Assembly (NCBI RefSeq): GCF_018687975.1
Contig: NZ_CP061310.1
Span: 248,001-312,000, forward strand
From: Polynucleobacter sp. es-EL-1
Lineage (GTDB): Bacteria; Pseudomonadota; Gammaproteobacteria; Burkholderiales; Burkholderiaceae
Length of the DNA: 64,000 nucleotides
Direction of reading: 5' to 3'
Under the pieces are notes generated by a model, which searched no databases, had not been told where the DNA came from, and worked only from the letters and a program-made list of their open reading frames with translations. A program made the position numbers and the translations under genes. Below are positions 8,373-16,720 of this stretch, piece after piece; within the stretch, counting starts at the first letter, position 1; each line of letters opens with the position of its first letter.

Positions 8373-9512
8373 TTATTGAGGTTCAAAGGGGGTGTAGCCA
8401 GTGACTTCAAGTTTATATCCTGAAAGGCTAGGAACTGGGCTTGGGTTTGCCAGTAAACGCATTTTGCCAACGCCAATATCTTTGAGAATTTGCGCACCAA
8501 TGCCGTAACTGCGGAAATCCGTCTTACGAGCAAGTGGTTTGGCGGTTTCTGTGGACTGAGAGCCATTGAGCTTATGGAACTGAGCTAACCAATCGCTATC
8601 GTTTGGCGCTGCAATACCTGCGGCGTTTAAGAGTACGGCAACCCCTGCTGAGGATGAATTAGCAAGCGTTTGTAATGCCTGCGCAAGTGGCCAAGAGTGG
8701 GTGCTAACTTGGGCATCTAAGAAATCCAAAACAGTGACTGGCTCATGCACTCGCACTAGTGTCTCTGAAGTTTCAGTCGGTTTTCCATGAATTAAAGCCA
8801 GGTGAATGCAGGAGCTTGGGGTATCGCGATAAATGATGCCTTGGAACTTTCCCCAAGGGGTATTGAACTCACGTTCACCTTCACGCACTACGATGCTTTC
8901 ATGTTGGCTACGGTATTTGATGAGGTCGGCAATGCTACCAATCTTTAATTGATGCTCTTTGGCGAACTCTAACAAGTCAGGAAGACGTGCCATGCTGCCA
9001 TCGTCTTTCATGATTTCGCAAATCACGGCAGTAGGTGAGCAACCAGCCATGGCCGCTAAATCACATCCTGCTTCAGTATGACCTGAGCGAATTAACACAC
9101 CACCTGGTTGTGCCATCAATGGAAAAATGTGACCAGGCTGAACGAGATCATTAGGTTTGGCATATTTGGCAACTGCTGCTTGAATCGTATGCGCACGATC
9201 TGCTGCCGAGATACCAGTGGTGACGCCGCTAGCTGCTTCAATGGAAACAGTGAAGTTCGTCCCCATAGAGGTTCCGTTGTCACGAACCATCAAAGGAAGA
9301 TTGAGCTGCTGGCAGCGTTCGCGTGTCAATGTCAGGCAAATGAGGCCACGACCATGTTTTGCCATGAAATTGATTGCTTCTGCATTCACGTGATCGGCGG
9401 CCAGCACCAAATCACCTTCGTTCTCACGATCTTCTTCATCGACCAGAATTACCATCTTGCCAGCTTTGAGCTCGGCAACGATTTCTTCCGTAGGGGCGAG
9501 GGTATTTTGCAT
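8373..9512 (-). CDS. ribB: 3,4-dihydroxy-2-butanone-4-phosphate synthase with degenerate GTP cyclohydrolase II domain (RibBX type)
   Basis: The N-terminal domain (about residues 1-205) makes the four-carbon riboflavin precursor from ribulose 5-phosphate; it holds the acidic motif DEEDRENEGD (residues 25-34) and RSGHTEAGCDL. The C-terminal domain (about 210-375) is RibA-like in outline but lacks the zinc-binding cysteines: where GTP cyclohydrolase II has a GDxxxSxxCDC segment after LVRVH, this protein has EPVTVLDFLDAQ. This matches the RibBX hybrids described for many proteobacteria, in which the second domain is not a cyclohydrolase. A true RibA should therefore be encoded elsewhere. First gene of the ribBX-ribH-nusB operon. 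Confidence 0.92.
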   Translation of the reverse strand: MQNTLAPTEEIVAELKAGKMVILVDEEDRENEGDLVLAADHVNAEAINFMAKHGRGLICLTLTRERCQQLNLPLMVRDNGTSMGTNFTVSIEAASGVTTGISAADRAHTIQAAVAKYAKPNDLVQPGHIFPLMAQPGGVLIRSGHTEAGCDLAAMAGCSPTAVICEIMKDDGSMARLPDLLEFAKEHQLKIGSIADLIKYRSQHESIVVREGEREFNTPWGKFQGIIYRDTPSSCIHLALIHGKPTETSETLVRVHEPVTVLDFLDAQVSTHSWPLAQALQTLANSSSAGVAVLLNAAGIAAPNDSDWLAQFHKLNGSQSTETAKPLARKTDFRSYGIGAQILKDIGVGKMRLLANPSPVPSLSGYKLEVTGYTPFEPQ

Positions 9513-9644
9513 AGCCCTCTATTTTAAGCGCAGGAGGGGGTTTTAGGGCTAATCCCCTAAGCTTGGGGTCAAGATCCGCTATTTCTGACAAAAGCAGTCA
9601 ATGGAGTGCCTATTTTCCAAAAGGACATCCTTTGAAAATGCGGT

Positions 9645-9893
9645 ATGCCCCAACAACTTCTCAAAAATGCCCAATCTGCTCAGTCCAAGACCCAAACTGA
9701 GGGGCAAGCGGGCGGATTTATTTTGCTTGAAGTCTTGCTTGCGATGAGTTTGGTTTTGACTGTCTGGATTGGGTCAGTCAATACCTATCAAGTCTTGATA
9801 TTGCGGATGGGGCAAGAACAACAAAAGCGAGTGCATATTCATCAAGAGTTAGATCAACATGAAATTGAACAATCCCAAAAAAGGGATCAATGA
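9645..9893 (+). CDS. PilV-like minor type IV prepilin
   Basis: A short (82-residue) pilin-like protein. The prepilin peptidase site is clear: a polar leader ending in AGG (residues 22-24), cleavage before Phe25, Glu29 at the +5 position and a hydrophobic helix (FILLEVLLAMSLVLTVWIG). Beyond the helix only a charged tail follows, so it lacks the globular domain of classical PilV. It is the first gene of four overlapping pilin-like genes and its stop overlaps the next start as ATGA. Probably a minor pilin priming pilus assembly. Confidence 0.75.
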   Translation: MPQQLLKNAQSAQSKTQTEGQAGGFILLEVLLAMSLVLTVWIGSVNTYQVLILRMGQEQQKRVHIHQELDQHEIEQSQKRDQ

Positions 9894-10531
9894 GTCTGCT
9901 CGAATGTCTCGTCGGAATCGGACTATCCTTCGCCCTAATAGCCCCACTCATTCAGAATAGTGGCGAGTTGATTTCTAAACAAATCGCCTATGAAAAAACC
10001 CAAGCACTTTCTCAGGATGCAGATCGTGCATTAGAGCTCATGGGTCGCTCTATTCGCATGGCTGGGTATATGCATCCAAATTCTTTTTTGCAGGGCAATA
10101 AACAACACTCTTCGAGTGATGAGTTTATGCAGATTCAAAAAGGTGTTGGGTATAGAGGATCCGATTCATTGATGGTGAAGTATCAGTTATCAAAAGGTTT
10201 GGATATTGATTGCATTGGCAATGCTCTGACAGCAGATCGCACTAAAAAAGGTTTGGCATTTCAAGGATTTTCAGTAAATCGACAAGCATCATCTCCCAAA
10301 GGTATTCGTGCTAATGGCGGCTCGCTAATTTGCCAATCGCTTGATCGCCAAGGTCGCTTGCAAAACACTACGCTGATGAATGGCATTCATCATCTTGCAA
10401 TTGAGGAATTTCCTGAGAAGGGCGGACAAAATCAAGTCAGTCGAGCATTGAAAATAACCTTGGAGATGACCGATGGAGCCCTGATTTATCGAGCTTTTGA
10501 GCGTACCTTTGCCACACGAAATCTACTGTGA
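9890..10531 (+). CDS. PilW-like minor pilin without a visible leader
   Basis: A 213-residue protein with an N-terminal pilin helix (MSLLECLVGIGLSFALIAPLIQ) and a PilW-like body (RALELMGRSIRMAGYM; two Cys pairs further on). In prepilins the equivalent of MSLLE follows a cleaved leader ending in Gly. Here the ATG at 9890 sits exactly at the +1 position, and the frame upstream is closed after seven codons with no standard start. It would therefore be made without a leader unless an unusual start codon is used. Translationally coupled to the gene before by ATGA. Confidence 0.72.
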   Translation: MSLLECLVGIGLSFALIAPLIQNSGELISKQIAYEKTQALSQDADRALELMGRSIRMAGYMHPNSFLQGNKQHSSSDEFMQIQKGVGYRGSDSLMVKYQLSKGLDIDCIGNALTADRTKKGLAFQGFSVNRQASSPKGIRANGGSLICQSLDRQGRLQNTTLMNGIHHLAIEEFPEKGGQNQVSRALKITLEMTDGALIYRAFERTFATRNLL

Positions 10532-10857
10532 TTATTGCTTGGGTTTTATCGCTATTAGTTTTAATTTCTTCCCTGATAGCCAACTTAGAGCGTATGACTA
10601 CGCTTGAGATCATCAGTAGTAATACCGTGGTAGCTGCAGGCAAACAATTTATCGCTGCTGAAAAAAACTTAGATCAATGTGAGCGTGATTTCATAAACAT
10701 AGCCAATCATGCCAATTCTCCTTGTCACTTGCAATCAGCAGGAAAAAATCTATGGCTCATTTCTACCAAACAAAGTCCACGACTAGAAATTTTGGTGCGT
10801 CATGATGAAAAAACGGGTGCAGTAAATAGATTAAATTGGCGACAGCAGTTTGAGTAA
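10528..10857 (+). CDS. PilX-like minor pilin assembly protein
   Basis: A 109-residue product starting at a GTG that overlaps the pilW-like stop (GTGA). The N-terminal helix followed by LERMTTLEIISSNTV resembles the PilX N-terminus (hydrophobic helix, then a TSTLEERMAGN-like stretch), and two Cys residues follow. No leader and no Glu at +5 are visible, so processing by prepilin peptidase is doubtful. Its position between pilW-like and fimT-like genes supports the assignment; sequence identity alone would be weak. Confidence 0.6.
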   Translation: MIIAWVLSLLVLISSLIANLERMTTLEIISSNTVVAAGKQFIAAEKNLDQCERDFINIANHANSPCHLQSAGKNLWLISTKQSPRLEILVRHDEKTGAVNRLNWRQQFE

Positions 10858-11416
10858 TACATCGTCTTTATCTCATCGAGAATTTGGCGCAAGTGTATTG
10901 GAGCTGATGGCAGTTGTGCTTATCACTGCCATCTTGGCCGCTGGTGCGATGCCAATGCTGCATGAGCAAGTAGCAGTAAGACAGCTTGATTCTGTTGCAA
11001 GGCGGTTTATTGCCCACGCGCAATTTGCTCGTGGGCAAGCCTTGGCTTTAGGGGCCACCGTTCACATTGCTCCTTTGCAAGGAAGTCTTTGGGATGAGGG
11101 TTGGCTTGTCTCCATCCAATGTCCAAAAGGCAAGCCTCTTGCGGATTGCGCAGATCGCCCTTGGCTGTCACAAGGTGATATTGCGCCAGTTTATTTTAAG
11201 GGTGGGGGTAGGCAATTTATTGACCCCCAGTTGGGAAAAAGGGGCATTGCCTTTAATGCTGCTGGGGCCGCCAAAACTGCTCATGGAGGCTTTGTGGCAA
11301 ATCGTTTGATACTGGGTCATGAGCGTCATCCGCAATTAGAGCGGCAGTTGATTTTAGGCAGTGGAGGGCGTTGGCGTATTTGCGATCCCAGGAAAGATAC
11401 AAAGTCTTGTTCATAG
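10850..11416 (+). CDS. GspH/FimT family pseudopilin
   Basis: A 188-residue minor pilin with a classical prepilin site: basic leader ending REFG (residue 13), then ASVLELMAVVLITAILAAGAMP with Glu at +5. The body has the FimT/GspH-type RRFIAHAQFARGQALALG helix and a C-terminal Cys pair (CDPRKDTKSC). The start is a TTG at 10850 overlapping the previous gene by 8 bp; no ATG or GTG precedes the cleavage site. Last gene of the pilin operon. Confidence 0.82.
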   Translation: MSNTSSLSHREFGASVLELMAVVLITAILAAGAMPMLHEQVAVRQLDSVARRFIAHAQFARGQALALGATVHIAPLQGSLWDEGWLVSIQCPKGKPLADCADRPWLSQGDIAPVYFKGGGRQFIDPQLGKRGIAFNAAGAAKTAHGGFVANRLILGHERHPQLERQLILGSGGRWRICDPRKDTKSCS

Positions 11417-11474
11417 TCCCGGCCATTTATAGGTAAATTTGCTGCTTGAGCCCACAATCGGTTTTAATAGACCC

Positions 11475-12605
11475 ATGTATACGGCAGTTGACCACCAGTT
11501 TATGAGCGAGGCCTTGGCCCAAGCTCAAAATGCGCTTTATTTATCCAATCCTAATCCGCGGGTTGGCTGTGTCATTGTGAAAGAGGGTCAGGTCATTGGG
11601 CGTGGTTTCACCCAAAAAGTGGGCGGTCCTCATGCAGAAATTCAGGCTTTGGCTGATGTGAAAGCTCGGGGAATAGATCCTGCTGGGTCGACGATCTATG
11701 TCACTTTAGAGCCCTGCAGTCACATGGGTAAAACACCCCCTTGTGTGGATGCACTAATTTCAGCAAATCCAGCTGTAGTAATTGTGTCTATGGTCGACCC
11801 CAATCCTTTGGTAGGTGGCCAAGGTTTAGAACGACTGAAGTCCGCAGGAATTGAAGTGCGCTGTGGTTTGTTGGAGATGGAAGCCATAGCGCTTAATCAG
11901 GGATTTATTTCTCGGATGACTCGAGGTTTGCCGTGGGTGCGGATGAAGATTGCTGCCAGCTTAGACGGCAAGACAGCTTTACCAAATGGCCAAAGCCAAT
12001 GGATTACCGGTCCATTGGCACGTGCTGATGGACATCATTGGCGGGCACAAGCCTGCGCTATTCTGACGGGGGTGGGCACGGTTAAAGAGGATGATCCCAC
12101 CTTGAATGTGAGAGAGGTGCACACTGAACGCCAGCCTTGGAGGATTATTGTCGACTCTCAATTAGAGACACCGCTCAACGCCAAGATATTGAGTCATTTG
12201 GATCGGTCGGGTGCCATTCTAGTTTGTGCATCATTGGAATCTGTGCAGGCGCGAGAAAAAGCAAAAGCATTGGAAGGGCGAGGGGTTGAAGTGATTGCGA
12301 TGGCCAATGCTCATGGCAAAGTAGATTTGCCAAAACTCTTTTCGTATTTAGCAAAAGAGCGTCACATGAATGAAATCCATGTCGAGGCTGGCTTTAAGCT
12401 CAATGGCTCTTTATTGAGAGAGCATTGTGTTGACGAGCTATTGCTCTATTACGCTCCCTTCTTAATTGGTGAAGGAATAGGCATGGCCAACATCTCTCCA
12501 TTGACCGCACTAGACCTTCGTCAAGATTGGCATCTGTTTGATCACAGTCTATTTGGACCTGATTTACGTTTGCGTTTGAGTAAAAAAGAAGCCATGAAGG
12601 CTTGA
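11475..12605 (+). CDS. ribD: Bifunctional riboflavin deaminase/reductase
   Basis: Carries the deaminase (residues about 1-145) and the reductase (about 146-370) of riboflavin synthesis. The zinc site is HAE (GGPHAEIQAL) plus PCSHMGKTPPCVDAL; the reductase starts at RGLPWVRMKIAASLDGKTAL and has ILTGVGTVKEDDPTLNVR. The open frame begins at a TTG (11439), but the ATG at 11475 (MYTAVDHQFM) gives the normal N-terminus. ribE follows 48 bp later on the same strand. No FMN riboswitch was recognised upstream. Confidence 0.94.
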   Translation: MYTAVDHQFMSEALAQAQNALYLSNPNPRVGCVIVKEGQVIGRGFTQKVGGPHAEIQALADVKARGIDPAGSTIYVTLEPCSHMGKTPPCVDALISANPAVVIVSMVDPNPLVGGQGLERLKSAGIEVRCGLLEMEAIALNQGFISRMTRGLPWVRMKIAASLDGKTALPNGQSQWITGPLARADGHHWRAQACAILTGVGTVKEDDPTLNVREVHTERQPWRIIVDSQLETPLNAKILSHLDRSGAILVCASLESVQAREKAKALEGRGVEVIAMANAHGKVDLPKLFSYLAKERHMNEIHVEAGFKLNGSLLREHCVDELLLYYAPFLIGEGIGMANISPLTALDLRQDWHLFDHSLFGPDLRLRLSKKEAMKA

Positions 12606-12653
12606 GCAACCCCTTTCTAATCATTTAATTTCAATTTATACCGGCATCTCATT

Positions 12654-13271
12654 ATGTTTACTGGAATCATTACTGCAGTTGGTCACATTAAGAGCGTACA
12701 AGCGAAGGGCGATGGCTTGCATTTACTGATAGAGGTGCCATCTAATTATCTAGATGATGTGGCCTTGGGGGATAGCATTGCTATACAAGGTGCTTGCATG
12801 ACAGCTACAGACTTAACTGACACTACTTTTGCTTTGGATATCTCGCGCGAGTCTTTAAATAAGACTGTTGGCTTAGATAAAGTTGGCCCCGTAAATTTGG
12901 AAAAAGCATTGCGCTTAAATGATCGCCTGGGCGGCCATCTGGTGAGCGGTCATGTGGATGGGATGGGTAAGGTTGTGAAATTTGCTGCTGTTAGCAATGA
13001 TGCTGATGGCTCTTGGTTGTTGCAGATTGCAGCCCCAAAAGACTTGGCGCCCTACTTAGCTTACAAAGGTTCAATCGTAGTCAACGGTGTATCACTGACA
13101 GTCAATCAGACTCAAGATACTCCAGAGAGTTGCATCGTGGATATCAACATCATTCCCCATACTCTGGAGAACACTACACTTGGCAAACTCAAGCAGGGTG
13201 ATGCGGTAAATCTAGAGGTTGACTTAATTGCGCGCTATGTGGCGCGGATGCTTGAAACCCAAGCTCGATAA
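12654..13271 (+). CDS. ribE: Riboflavin synthase alpha subunit
   Basis: Dismutates two lumazine molecules to riboflavin. The N-terminus MFTGIITAVGHI and the internal repeat of two lumazine-binding domains (about residues 1-97 and 98-200) are diagnostic; GHLVSGHVDGMGKV marks the second domain, and NGVSLTVNQ and IPHTLENTTLG follow. Length 205 is normal. Co-directional with ribD. It ends 6 bp before the stop of the minus-strand queC, so the pair converge with no room for a terminator. Confidence 0.96.
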   Translation: MFTGIITAVGHIKSVQAKGDGLHLLIEVPSNYLDDVALGDSIAIQGACMTATDLTDTTFALDISRESLNKTVGLDKVGPVNLEKALRLNDRLGGHLVSGHVDGMGKVVKFAAVSNDADGSWLLQIAAPKDLAPYLAYKGSIVVNGVSLTVNQTQDTPESCIVDINIIPHTLENTTLGKLKQGDAVNLEVDLIARYVARMLETQAR

Positions 13272-13277
13272 ATCGAA

Positions 13278-14018
13278 TTATTTTTTCTGGTAGCGCGTAG
13301 GGTCAATCTGACCGGCCTGCTTGAAGCCTGCTTGACGCAATCGACAAGACTCACATTCTCCACAAGCTTCTCCTAAATCGTTTGCTTGATAGCAGGAGAC
13401 GGTTTGTGAGTAATCGACACCTAAGGTGCTACCCAATTGGATAATTTGCGCTTTGCTCATGTGAATGATGGGCGCATGCACTCTAAAGCGATTGTCATGA
13501 TTAATGGCTTCTACGCCGGCCTTGGTAGCGAGATTGGCCATAGTCTCAAATGAGGCAACGTACTCTGGGCGACAGTCTGGGTAGCCAGAGTAATCGACCG
13601 CATTGGCACCATAAAAAATGTCTAATCCGCCTAATGACTCAGCCCAACCCAATGCAAGCGAAAGCAAAATCGTATTGCGTGCTGGCACATAGGTGACCGG
13701 AATTTCTTGGTCTTTACTCGGGATGGTTGGCACATCAATGGCTGAGTCAGTCAAGGCAGACCCACCAAAGCGAGTTAAGTCTAGGTTAACAATTTCATGT
13801 TGAACCACCCCCATTCTCTTGGCAATATGCTTGGCAGCAGCCAGCTCTGAGGAGTGGCGTTGCCCATAGCTTACGGAGAGCACGTAGGGCGCGTAACCCA
13901 AGTCCTTGGCAAGAGCCAGAATCGTGCTGGAGTCTAGTCCACCAGAAAACAAAATCACTGCCGGCGCATTGGGTGTGCGCGGGGCAAGTTTTGCAAACGC
14001 TGCAGATAAAGAAGACAT
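13278..14018 (-). CDS. queC: 7-cyano-7-deazaguanine (preQ0) synthase
   Basis: ATP-dependent formation of preQ0 from 7-carboxy-7-deazaguanine in queuosine synthesis. The PP-loop ATP site is FSGGLDSSTILALA (about residues 24-37) and the zinc site is CGECESC near residue 223. Length 246 is slightly long because of about 18 N-terminal residues ahead of APAVILFSGG. It closes the tol-pal-cpoB-queC transcription unit, an arrangement common in beta- and gammaproteobacteria. Confidence 0.95.
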   Translation of the reverse strand: MSSLSAAFAKLAPRTPNAPAVILFSGGLDSSTILALAKDLGYAPYVLSVSYGQRHSSELAAAKHIAKRMGVVQHEIVNLDLTRFGGSALTDSAIDVPTIPSKDQEIPVTYVPARNTILLSLALGWAESLGGLDIFYGANAVDYSGYPDCRPEYVASFETMANLATKAGVEAINHDNRFRVHAPIIHMSKAQIIQLGSTLGVDYSQTVSCYQANDLGEACGECESCRLRQAGFKQAGQIDPTRYQKK

Positions 14019-14035
14019 GGGTGATGAACTACTTT

Positions 14036-14776
14036 TTATTTAATGGCAGCGTTAAGTTGCTGTGCGTCTTTAGCTGCTTCTGTATCTGGATATTTACTAA
14101 TGATTTCAGTAAAGGTTTTTTTAGCTGCCGCTTTATTACCGCTCTCTAATTGCGCGTTACCTAGAGTGAGCATCGCCACTGGAATACGTGGATGATTCGG
14201 AAAACGCTTAATGAGGTTTTGTAGTTGAGCAATCGCACCGGTGTAATCTTTATTCGCGTATTTGCTATTACCGTTCCAGAAAAGCGCTAAAGGCAAATAG
14301 GGGCTCTTCGGATAGCGATTAGCAAAAGCGGAGAACTCCCCTTCAGCCTTTTTCAGATTGCCTGCCTGAAAAGACTTCAAAGCGTCATCGTAGGCTTTTT
14401 TCTCGCCAGGCTGAACCGTGCCCGTTACACCCTCAATAGTAATAGTGCGAGGTTCAAAATTACCTAGACGGTTATCCAAGTCTTCATAGTAGGTCTTTTG
14501 GCTAGCATTGATCTCTTCACCTTGTTTTTCAAGGTTTTCAATTTTCCCGCGCAGCTCCGCATTATCTGCTTTGAGTTTTTCGATTTGGCTCTGTAGTTCA
14601 AGCTGGGTTGTTGCTAGGCTCTTGCGTAAATCTAAAATGGCCTTACGAGCATCGTCATCAGCAAAGAGTGCCCAAGCGCTAGTGGATGTTCCGAGAAAAA
14701 TGATGGAGGCACTTAAACAAAACGCTCGTGAGAGCGTTTGTTTGATGCTGCAAGGTTGCTTTCGCATAGCGTGCAT
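14036..14776 (-). CDS. cpoB: Cell division coordinator CpoB (YbgF)
   Basis: Periplasmic partner of the Tol-Pal system and of PBP1B regulation during division. It has a signal peptide (basic start, hydrophobic core, cleavage near AWA-LFAD), a coiled coil (about residues 45-95: LRKSLATTQLELQSQIEKLKADNAELRGK region) and TPR repeats (about 125-240: YDDALKSFQAGNLKKAEGEFSAF). The start overlaps the pal stop by one base (TAATG). An ATG three codons in may be used instead. Length 246 is normal. Confidence 0.93.
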   Translation of the reverse strand: MHAMRKQPCSIKQTLSRAFCLSASIIFLGTSTSAWALFADDDARKAILDLRKSLATTQLELQSQIEKLKADNAELRGKIENLEKQGEEINASQKTYYEDLDNRLGNFEPRTITIEGVTGTVQPGEKKAYDDALKSFQAGNLKKAEGEFSAFANRYPKSPYLPLALFWNGNSKYANKDYTGAIAQLQNLIKRFPNHPRIPVAMLTLGNAQLESGNKAAAKKTFTEIISKYPDTEAAKDAQQLNAAIK

Positions 14777-15276
14777 TAGTTGGTAATGTAAACAATGTCA
14801 GCGCGGCGATTTTCTGCCCAAGCTGCTTCTGTATCACCTTCAGCCTTAGGCTTTTCTTTGCCAAAGCTGACTGCTTCCATTTGATCATCAGAGACACCCA
14901 TCAAATTGAGTGATTTACGTACGGCATCTGAACGGCGTTGACCCAATGCTAAGTTGTATTCAGCGGTACCGCGATCATCGGTATTGCCTTGAATGATGAT
15001 CTTTTGCTTTGGGTTAGATTTCAAGAAACTTGCGTGTGCAGACAATTGTTTTTGATATTTAGTCTGAACGGTGTATTCATTGAAATCAAAATAGACGCTA
15101 CGCTGAAAGAGTGGGCTGCTTGGATCATTCCAAGGCTGTGAGCCAAAATTACCACTGCCTCCTCCATTCGCACTGTCAACATCATCTAATTTAACGCCTG
15201 AGCAAGCCGCTAAAAATAGAGCAGTTACACCTACTAGTGCAAATGTCGTGGCACGGCGTGCAATAGAAATCGTCAT
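14776..15276 (-). CDS. pal: Peptidoglycan-associated lipoprotein Pal
   Basis: Outer membrane lipoprotein that binds peptidoglycan and TolB. A lipoprotein signal ends in the lipobox LAAC (Cys at residue 25). The OmpA-like domain holds GNTDDRGTAEYNLALGQRRSDAVRKSL, with the Asp and Arg that bind diaminopimelate. The 166-residue length is typical. It is separated from tolB by 133 bp containing a long hairpin (15323-15364), unlike the tight joins elsewhere in the cluster. Confidence 0.96.
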   Translation of the reverse strand: MTISIARRATTFALVGVTALFLAACSGVKLDDVDSANGGGSGNFGSQPWNDPSSPLFQRSVYFDFNEYTVQTKYQKQLSAHASFLKSNPKQKIIIQGNTDDRGTAEYNLALGQRRSDAVRKSLNLMGVSDDQMEAVSFGKEKPKAEGDTEAAWAENRRADIVYITN

Positions 15277-15322
15277 GTTCTTTCCCTTTTTCCTACAAAT
15301 GAAGTCATCAATCTAAGTGGCT

Positions 15323-15364
15323 AATAGCCGATATTATGCTCCTAAGAGCGCCATATTGGCTATT
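15323..15364 (-). promoter_or_regulatory. Long hairpin in the tolB-pal spacer
   Basis: Arms 15323-15334 (AATAGCCGATAT) and 15353-15364 pair over 12 positions with one G-T wobble, and the loop itself holds a GCTC/GAGC inner stem. On the minus strand no T-run follows, so it is not a clean terminator. It may tune the tolB-to-pal transcript, protect the pal mRNA 5' end, or form part of a separate pal promoter region. Confidence 0.5.
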
Positions 15365-15409
15365 GGACTGAAAACAATTTGTACTGAAAGTCTGAATTTT
15401 GACGATTAC

Positions 15410-16717
15410 TTAGTCCATAAATGGACCCCAAGATGGCTGACGTACATCAGATCCTGGAATGCTGAGTACCTGCTTGGAATTGCCATCAACTGACACCGCA
15501 GCCAAGACGCGTTTGCCTTTTACCTTTGTGGAATACAGGACATAGCGACCATTCGCTGCAAAGGAAGGCGACTCGTCGCTAGTACCATCGGTCAGCGCTT
15601 GGGCATCCCCTGTTGCTAGATTGAGGATGTAAAGACGGAAAGCGCCTCCAATATTGGCAATGTAAGCAAGATATTTGCCATCTGGAGAAATTCGTGGAGA
15701 GGTCACAAAGCCTTGTTTAAAGGTAATGCGTTTTGCACCTTCAACTTGTTCGCCTTCCGCGCTCATACGATAGATTTGGGGATTCCCGCCGCGATCGCTG
15801 GTGAAGTAGATATAGCGACCATCTGCAGAATATTGCGGCTCAGTATCGATCGTGCGGCCGCGCGTGAGGCGATGTAAGCCGCTGCCGTCGGCATTAATGC
15901 CGTAGATCTGGGTGTTGCCATCTTTTGAGAGGGATACCGCTAATTTCTTACCGTCAGGAGACCATGCTGGCGCACTGTTGTTTCCCTTTTGATTGGACAG
16001 GGAAACGCGCCTTCCAGTGGCTAACTCGTGAACATAGATCACGGGTTTGCGATCTTCAAAAGAGACGTAGGCTACTTTTTTGCCATCTGGAGACCATGAT
16101 GGAGAAATAATCGGCTCGCCACTATTCATAGCATTACGAATATTTTGCCCATCAGCATCCGAGATCACTAGGCGATAACGTTTACCCTCTTTGATAACGT
16201 AGGACAGGCGAGTAGAAAATATGCCACGCTCACCCAGCAACTTAAAGATGATGTCATCGGCAATCTTATGTCCGGCAGCGCGTAAGTTATCGGTGCTAGT
16301 GTTGATATCTAAACCGCCCAAGCTTTCGGATTTGCGCACATCAAATAATTTGTAACGAATTTGAAATTGATTTGGGCCGGTTTGGACAACGGTACCAACA
16401 ACCAAAGCATCGGCACCACGTGCAGCCCAAGATTGATAGTTCGGCGTGCCCTCATCACTTTCTGTGGCATTGCCATTCTCGGTATTTTTAAAGTAACCGC
16501 TGCGAGCTAAATCTTGGCGAACAATTTCAGTAACGCTCACTGGCAGCTTGCTTTCATCCTTAAAGCGCATGACGGCAATTGGGTAGAGCGATTGCCCAAC
16601 ACCAGTAATTTCAATATTCATTTGCGCCAGCGCCGGAGAACTTAACCCAATCATGGATAGCGCTATTACCAATACTGCTATGACATAGGAGAAATATTTT
16701 TTTATTACTTGCAACAT
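15410..16717 (-). CDS. tolB: Tol-Pal system beta-propeller protein TolB
   Basis: Periplasmic protein linking TolA with Pal in outer membrane constriction. It has a signal peptide (cleavage near ALA-QMNIEI), an N-terminal alpha/beta domain (about residues 32-165) and a six-bladed propeller with repeats such as SPSWSPDGKKVAYVS, APAWSPDGKKLAVSLS, EPQYSADGRYIYFTSD and SPRISPDGKYLAYIA. Length 435 is normal. Starts 3 bp after the tolA stop on the minus strand. Confidence 0.97.
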   Translation of the reverse strand: MLQVIKKYFSYVIAVLVIALSMIGLSSPALAQMNIEITGVGQSLYPIAVMRFKDESKLPVSVTEIVRQDLARSGYFKNTENGNATESDEGTPNYQSWAARGADALVVGTVVQTGPNQFQIRYKLFDVRKSESLGGLDINTSTDNLRAAGHKIADDIIFKLLGERGIFSTRLSYVIKEGKRYRLVISDADGQNIRNAMNSGEPIISPSWSPDGKKVAYVSFEDRKPVIYVHELATGRRVSLSNQKGNNSAPAWSPDGKKLAVSLSKDGNTQIYGINADGSGLHRLTRGRTIDTEPQYSADGRYIYFTSDRGGNPQIYRMSAEGEQVEGAKRITFKQGFVTSPRISPDGKYLAYIANIGGAFRLYILNLATGDAQALTDGTSDESPSFAANGRYVLYSTKVKGKRVLAAVSVDGNSKQVLSIPGSDVRQPSWGPFMD

Positions 16718-16720
16718 GCT

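Noticed and set aside
9513..9644. Possible FMN riboswitch between the ribBX start and the pilin operon
   Set aside because: I looked for the conserved RFN-element core upstream of ribBX and of ribD and did not find it; the spacer is short and only GC-rich near the ribBX start.
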